The position numbers and the translations under genes are program-made. Below are positions 60,395 to 64,000 of a stretch of 64,000 nt of DNA, in pieces. The stretch's first letter is position 1. Every line of letters begins with the position of its first letter. The notes under the pieces are model-generated. The model worked only from the letters and a program-made list of their open reading frames with translations, was not told the DNA's origin and did no database searches. The stretch lies in assembly GCF_050571805.1 (NCBI RefSeq), contig NZ_CP192219.1; one strand, written 5' to 3'. Origin of the DNA: Halodesulfovibrio aestuarii. GTDB taxonomy: Bacteria > Desulfobacterota > Desulfovibrionia > Desulfovibrionales > Desulfovibrionaceae.

Positions 60395-60802
60395 ATGAAA
60401 AACTGGAAAGTTTGGACGGCCTTTGTGCTTGTGTTTTTTCTTGGCGCAGCGTGCGGTGTTTGGGGGAACAGCTTTGTTGTCAAACAGCGCATAGCTAAAT
60501 TTAAGGAATTGAAGGGAACCAGATTTGGTGGTGGAAAGCGGTTTTTACGTAAAATAGAATCGCAAGTTCAACCGGATGCAAAGACCATGAAAGAGATTCG
60601 TCGTATTGTTGCTGTGAATCAGGAACATATCCGAGGGGTGAAGGATAAGGCGACAGATCAAGTGCTTGAGATCTTTAACACCACAGAGCAGGAAATTAAT
60701 GCGCTTCTTACGCCAGAACAGCAGGGGCGTTTCGCGAAGATTATGGAACGTATTCGAAAGCGAATTCAACGTCTAAAGCTGTTGCGGTCGTTACAACGAT
60801 AA
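60395..60802 (+). CDS. Spy/CpxP/CnrX-like periplasmic sensor protein
   Basis: A 135-residue protein with an N-terminal helix that anchors or exports it (WKVWTAFVLVFFLGAACGVWG). The periplasmic part is helical and basic, with VQPDAKTMKEIRRIVAVNQEHIRGVKDKATDQVLEIFNTTEQEINALLTPEQQGRFAKIMERI. The LTPEQQxxFxxxxERI end is the heavy-metal-sensor (CnrX/ZraP/Spy) pattern. It lies 9 nt after the anti-sigma-like gene in the same operon and probably reports envelope or metal stress. A ribosome site taggagtgggca is present. Confidence 0.75.
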   Translation: MKNWKVWTAFVLVFFLGAACGVWGNSFVVKQRIAKFKELKGTRFGGGKRFLRKIESQVQPDAKTMKEIRRIVAVNQEHIRGVKDKATDQVLEIFNTTEQEINALLTPEQQGRFAKIMERIRKRIQRLKLLRSLQR

Positions 60803-60889
60803 CACTCTTGGGGGAGTTTTACGCTGCAACGTGTAAAGGGATGGATCCCGTACCGCATGTCTGTACATGCACAGCAAAAAGGATGAGAA

Positions 60890-61450
60890 ATGAACACACT
60901 GAAGAAAGTAGTTTTGGTGCTGGTAATGGCCTGCGCGTTCGTCACATTTGGGATGCATTACGATGCCAGTGCGTCCGGACATAGTCGCGACCTGTACGTG
61001 ACAACACGAGCAAGCAACGTGTATCCCGATCTCAAAACGGTAGACCGTTTTTTGGATGTGGCAACGCATCGCCCTAAAAAAATGAAACGGTTTATGCACC
61101 GCAACGATGTCTATAAACTGGAAAGGGGTACACGTGTTATAAAGATGCGTTCAATATTGTTGGATGGGCTTGATGCAGTCGTGTATAAGGTTAAGATTCC
61201 AAGCCAGAGGCAATATGGTTATGTGTTTTCTCGTAATGTGAAAAAAGTTAACAACTGTTCAAGATATAAAGTAAAGCACCGAGAGAAGTTCAGTGGAAAG
61301 CACAGAGCGAAATTCAGAGGAAAGCACAACGCAGCATATGAGTATGAAAAAAAGTGCGATGATAGATACGAAGAAAAATATAGAACAAAGTTTAGACCAA
61401 GGTTCAAGGCAACAATTAAAACTCCGGTTTTAGTTATCAACTTGTTATAA
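60890..61450 (+). CDS. Secreted basic protein of unknown function
   Basis: A 186-residue protein with a signal peptide (MNTLKKVVLVLVMACAFVTFGMHYDASASG). Residues 30-110 are mixed, with YVTTRASNVYPDLKTVDRFLDVATHRPKKMKRFM and, further on, LERGTRVIKMRSILLDGLD. The C-terminal 70 residues are a lysine/arginine-rich repeat with KHREKFSGKHRAKFRGKH, then CDDRYEEKYRTKFRPRFK, giving a strongly positive surface. Two cysteines are present (CSRY and KKCDDR). It is downstream of the ECF sigma, anti-sigma-like, CpxP-like genes and is a possible target or effector. The aaggatgag ribosome site is good. Confidence 0.68.
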   Translation: MNTLKKVVLVLVMACAFVTFGMHYDASASGHSRDLYVTTRASNVYPDLKTVDRFLDVATHRPKKMKRFMHRNDVYKLERGTRVIKMRSILLDGLDAVVYKVKIPSQRQYGYVFSRNVKKVNNCSRYKVKHREKFSGKHRAKFRGKHNAAYEYEKKCDDRYEEKYRTKFRPRFKATIKTPVLVINLL

Positions 61451-61458
61451 GGCTGGAT

Positions 61459-61586
61459 ATGAAAAATACCTTATCGTCCTCACTGTCGCGGGTGTGCTTT
61501 TTACATCTGCTGCGTGTAGGCAGAACCGGAAGGTTGTGATTATGGTCGAGCCGTCGGTACAGTATGCTGTGCCGCAAGTTGCCTAA
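61459..61586 (+). pseudogene. Small lipoprotein gene with one-base frameshift
   Basis: ATG AAA AAT at 61459, with aagg upstream, leads into a frame that stops early. The frame one base over reads Y-LIVLTVAGVLFTSAAC, RQNRKVVIMVEPSVQYAVPQVA and a stop. Adding one A to the A5 run after ATG gives MKKYLIVLTVAGVLFTSAAC, a complete lipoprotein signal with a lipobox Cys and 43 codons. The product would be a short outer- or inner-membrane lipoprotein. The break may be an assembly error in a homopolymer, a decayed gene, or slippage at the A run. It ends just before a strong terminator, so it is last in the ECF operon. Confidence 0.55.
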
Positions 61587-61600
61587 TTATATAATTAATA

Positions 61601-61626
61601 AAAAGCCCGTTCCGCGGGCTTTTTTT
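61601..61626 (+). terminator. Terminator of ECF operon
   Basis: Stem aaagcccg/cgggcttt with T7, 15 nt after the last stop. Confidence 0.93.
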
Positions 61627-61871
61627 ATGCTAAAATGCAAAGTAAATCATTTTTTTGAAGGGCAAAGTCTTGTTTGTTACTTTTTTCACAAAAAGTTATC
61701 AAATAATCTTTACGTATTGCTCACAAATGTTTACCGTTGCTATAATACAAAGCAGTCATAATTGTTTTGATTGCAGTCCAGTGAAAGACATATACACCGT
61801 AACTTGCCAGTCCATAGGTTCTGGAAAGTGTGACAGACTAACCGTACTCTGAGAAATTGGGAGTTTCGATT

Positions 61872-62351
61872 ATGCTATTGCGAAGACGTGCGTGGGATAT
61901 TTTACGTGATGATTACCCTGTTGTAAAAATAGATGATCCCCTTGCTGAGGCTATTCGTAAACTTAACGCATGTGCTTCAGAAGGATGCCTGTGTGCTTTA
62001 GTGGAAGATCATAATGGTCGCGTTAAGGGCGCAGTCTCAATTTGGGACACAATGCGTTTTATGGAAGATACCCTGCTGCGCGGTGACGGCTTGAAATGCC
62101 TTGATGAAAATCGTTATGAGCAGATGTTTACCAACGCTTGTAAGGTGTCCGGTTCTATCAGCGTAAAAGACGTTATGGATAAGGATATGACAGTAGTGCG
62201 TCCTGACGAGCCGCTTTTGCTTGTACTGGAAGATTTTGTGAAAAAAGGTCGCAGTTACGCGGTGGTGATGGAAGGTGGACATGTCATCGGTGTTATTATG
62301 ATCAACGATATTTATAAAGAAATTAGTGATCAAATTCTAGCCCGCGGCTAA
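61872..62351 (+). CDS. CBS-domain protein
   Basis: A 159-residue protein with a CBS pair. CBS1 is at about residues 11-65 (PVVKIDDPLAEAIRKLNACASEGCLCALVEDHNGRVKGAVSIWDTMRFM). CBS2 is at about 95-150 (VKDVMDKDMTVVRPDEPLLLVLEDFVKKGRSYAVVMEGGHVIGVIMINDIYKEI). Such pairs bind AMP, ATP or SAM and act as energy or redox sensors. The ATG after gggagtttcgatt is chosen over the TTG 15 nt earlier. Its partner is unknown. A terminator follows. Confidence 0.9.
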   Translation: MLLRRRAWDILRDDYPVVKIDDPLAEAIRKLNACASEGCLCALVEDHNGRVKGAVSIWDTMRFMEDTLLRGDGLKCLDENRYEQMFTNACKVSGSISVKDVMDKDMTVVRPDEPLLLVLEDFVKKGRSYAVVMEGGHVIGVIMINDIYKEISDQILARG

Positions 62352-62365
62352 TTATGTACGTAAAT

Positions 62366-62405
62366 AAAGCCCTCTATTCCTTTAGGAATAGAGGGCTTTT
62401 CTTTT
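62366..62405 (+). terminator. Terminator of CBS gene
   Basis: Stem aaagccctctattcc/ggaatagagggcttt with T4-c-T4. It can act in both directions. Confidence 0.9.
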
Positions 62406-62433
62406 GTCTTAGATGAATTGCGTGGCGAGTCGG

Positions 62434-63336
62434 CTACTTCAGCGGTACAATTTCACATTGTAGTGACTGAGCTCCGTCTACAAAACGGATACCGAAATTT
62501 GCCCAGAATGCTTCCATAATGTCGATGCCGTCAGAAAGGTCAGGGCTGCATTCGTCATATTTCAGGCGGAAGTATTCAAGAAGAACGCGGGTGTTGTTGT
62601 CCAGCATGGGTGCTTCGCTGATAAGCTGTTCTTTTTCGCGAAGGTACTCATAGTGGTCCATGGTTGCATACGCAAAAATGATGGAGAATGAGAGCTGGGA
62701 AATTTTCCCCTGAATCTGGGACAGGAATTGCGAAATGTTTTTGTGCGTTGGAAATTCCTGCTGCTGGAATTTAATCAAGTCATAGTATTCAGGTTTATTG
62801 TTAATAAGGGCAAGGTTGCCCATAAGAGAGTTTTCAAGATCCGCACGCGCTGTGTCAGAAAGTTCTGTCTTAAGGACGTTCTTAACTAGAGCGTCGCGAA
62901 ACTCAAAAGATTTGCGTGCTGCATCGTACTGATCGAACAATTGATACAGGTTCATAAAGTAGTTTGCAAAGCGATCTAATTTATGGCGAGTAAGGACCGG
63001 GAAGCGCCCCTTGTTTACTATGAGGGCAAACTCATGCCAGTAAATAGAGAAGCGAACCTGATTGTCGTAATGTTTTGTGAACAGGTTGGGATGGAACAGC
63101 AGGTAGTAGCCTTTCTCATGAAAAATGCTTCGCGCAACAGGCTCTGCACCCGGAATAGATTTAAAATCTGTAGTGCCCTGAAGTTCGTTAACTTTGGCAT
63201 CAAAGTTTTTAGGAACGATAATTTCATGAATGCGAAAAGCCATAGTGGCATGCCGTGCCGCTTCTCTGATGATTCCAAGTTCATCTGTAATTTCTTTACG
63301 TTGATTGCTGTTTCCAATCTCAACAGTAATTTCCAT
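62434..63336 (-). CDS. Protein of unknown function, 300 residues
   Basis: A cytoplasmic protein with no recognised domain. The N-terminus ITVEIGNSNQRKEITDELGIIREAARHATMAFRIHEIIVP and the middle FSIYWHEFALIVNKGRFPVL are noticeable; HEF is not followed by a second His, so it is not a HExxH protease motif. The rest is helical. It is preceded by ggagcaccc before the ATG. It lies leftward, next to the convergent CBS gene, with its promoter in the upstream spacer. I give it no function. Confidence 0.75.
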   Translation of the reverse strand: MEITVEIGNSNQRKEITDELGIIREAARHATMAFRIHEIIVPKNFDAKVNELQGTTDFKSIPGAEPVARSIFHEKGYYLLFHPNLFTKHYDNQVRFSIYWHEFALIVNKGRFPVLTRHKLDRFANYFMNLYQLFDQYDAARKSFEFRDALVKNVLKTELSDTARADLENSLMGNLALINNKPEYYDLIKFQQQEFPTHKNISQFLSQIQGKISQLSFSIIFAYATMDHYEYLREKEQLISEAPMLDNNTRVLLEYFRLKYDECSPDLSDGIDIMEAFWANFGIRFVDGAQSLQCEIVPLK

Positions 63337-63544
63337 GGGTGCTCCATTATAACAAAAAGTTTGTGGGCTCTTGCCTACCCTGCCAAGCGGTTCCCTGCAA
63401 GTATGAATTGTGTACGTTAGAAAATTACTGATGAATTTGGCCGAAAGTTTTTTTACTATGGCTATTTTTGTTTGAATGAATATAAAAGTACTTCGGTGTA
63501 ATTAAAGGATAAATTGACTGGAGGCGATGCCTTGTTATGTGTTT
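63337..63544. other. AT-rich promoter region
   Basis: About 200 bases upstream of the 300-residue gene. It contains ttgact at 63514, which could be a -35 for the plus-strand RNA. No coding frame is credible. Confidence 0.45.
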
Positions 63545-63700
63545 TTTTTACACAGGAGCAATCATCTGAAAACAACTGGTAGGGGGATAAAATCTGATTA
63601 AGTTCAGTTTGAGTCCTTGCCATCAAAGGGTCAAAACTGTATGGTGCGCACCTTCCGATTGGCAGAAAACACGCCGCAGGTACAACCCTGTGGCGTTTTT
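63545..63700 (+). ncRNA. Probable structured non-coding RNA
   Basis: No plus-strand gene lies between the CBS terminator and this point, yet 63671-63700 is a strong plus-strand terminator. The preceding bases form a long hairpin, cagttt...aaaactg, with gagtcctt pairing aagggtc inside at 63605-63639. A ggtgcgcacc hairpin and the sequence AAAACTG...CACCTT resemble the 3' half of 6S RNA, but the outer stem is not clear. The 5' end is uncertain. It could be 6S RNA, another small RNA, or the leader of the zinc-ribbon gene ended by attenuation. Confidence 0.42.
63671..63700 (+). terminator. Orphan plus-strand terminator
   Basis: Perfect 10-bp stem acgccgcagg/cctgtggcgt with one GU pair and T5. No coding gene precedes it on this strand. 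Confidence 0.88.
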
Positions 63701-63751
63701 CTTCCTGACTTATAATATTAGATATAACGTTGCAATAAATAGAGATTGGAT

Positions 63752-64000
63752 ATGAGCAAAACAGGCAGCCTCTCTGCAGGTGATCGTATTGATACTAAAT
63801 GCACGCGCTGTAGTGATATTACAGGGCATGTAATTGTGGCAATGGTAGGTAGCGAAATTATTAAAGTGGAATGTCAGGCTTGCGGTAGTGTGCACAAATA
63901 CCGTGAGGCTCGTGCGCCGAAAAGCAAAGCACAGGTTTCCACTGTAAAAAAAGTTCGTAATGGCGACTCCCGCAAAGAAGCAATTTCCGCTGCACGTTCA
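63752..64000 (+). CDS. Zinc-ribbon protein, 5' part
   Basis: The frame is open to the end of the window (83 codons), so the C-terminus is not seen. Residues about 13-40, RIDTKCTRCSDITGHVIVAMVGSEIIKVECQACGSVHKYR, contain two Cys-x2-Cys pairs typical of a zinc ribbon. The following part is rich in Lys, Ala and Arg. The ATG has only a weak agagattgg upstream. Function unknown. It begins 52 bases after the orphan terminator. Confidence 0.7.
   Translation, partial: MSKTGSLSAGDRIDTKCTRCSDITGHVIVAMVGSEIIKVECQACGSVHKYREARAPKSKAQVSTVKKVRNGDSRKEAISAARS

Noticed and set aside
61564..61852. Small frames after the ECF operon
   Set aside because: They span the terminator, have no ribosome sites and encode low-complexity peptides.
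1..64000. CRISPR array, IS element or integrase
   Set aside because: No direct-repeat array, terminal inverted repeats with a transposase, or integrase-like protein was seen; the tRNA-Ser genes have no adjacent integrase.

Overview
The window reads as chromosomal DNA of a marine sulfate-reducing bacterium of the Desulfovibrionaceae. The best match I can infer is a Halodesulfovibrio-like organism. The basis is the protein style (Desulfovibrio-type homotrimeric porin, hemerythrin-MCP fusion, MucR regulator, CII-like regulator, small SRP RNA), a moderate GC content, and AT-rich spacers with many Rho-independent terminators. No IS element, integrase, CRISPR array, rRNA operon or intact prophage was seen. 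The genus is inference.

Layout. 1-3 kb: 3' end of purT, then on the minus strand a DUF1499 protein, a kinase-like protein and a universal stress protein. 3-7 kb: a polar amino acid ABC uptake operon whose permease is a fusion of two HisM-type domains. 7-8.7 kb: an unassigned membrane protein and a TetR regulator. 8.8-10.6 kb: three identical tRNA-Ser(GGA) genes, two paralogous small membrane proteins and the 4.5S SRP RNA gene. 10.6-14 kb: hisD-purC-fabI followed by a short gene with an in-frame UGA that looks like a new selenoprotein. 14-18.3 kb: porin, uvrC and a CII-like regulator. 18.4-29.2 kb: mnmA, gatCA, a LpoA/LppC-like lipoprotein, dnaK, grpE and an AsmA-like protein. 29.4-34.5 kb: cobQ, an orphan phage tail-fibre-like gene, and a three-gene unit with a PqqD-like protein and a glycosyltransferase-like protein. 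35-42 kb: a SpoIIE-type phosphatase, a Spy/CpxP-like protein, lepA-lepB and a chemoreceptor with a hemerythrin tail. 42-49 kb: comM, two LysE exporters, rsgA, gmhA-fmdB-hemC and nadK. 49.8-57.8 kb: an ARMT1/DUF89-like protein, gatB, mucR, a shikimate-kinase-like gene overlapping a cysteine-cluster gene, nadE and rplM-rpsI. 58-64 kb: an HD protein, an ECF sigma envelope-stress operon, a CBS protein, an unknown protein, a probable non-coding RNA and the start of a zinc-ribbon protein.

How it fits together. Most genes are housekeeping: translation accuracy and tRNA charging (gatCAB split over two loci, mnmA, lepA, rsgA, tRNA-Ser, ffs, rplM-rpsI), protein folding and export (dnaK, grpE, lepB, ffs), cofactors (cobQ, hemC, nadK, nadE) and nucleotide or amino acid synthesis. 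Regulation is represented by envelope sensing (ECF sigma with a membrane protein and a Spy/CpxP-like sensor, SpoIIE phosphatase, hemerythrin-MCP).

The most novel signal is the 58-codon gene downstream of fabI. It has one membrane segment, then UGA, then a Gly/Ser/Cys-rich tail, with a SECIS-like hairpin at the right distance, a strong ribosome site, and a terminator placed after the distal stop rather than after the UGA. Other points worth a look are a one-base frameshift in a small lipoprotein at the end of the ECF operon, the PqqD-like operon under a perfect palindrome, catalytic-residue losses in the DUF89-like and shikimate-kinase-like proteins, and an orphan plus-strand terminator that implies a non-coding RNA near 63.6 kb.
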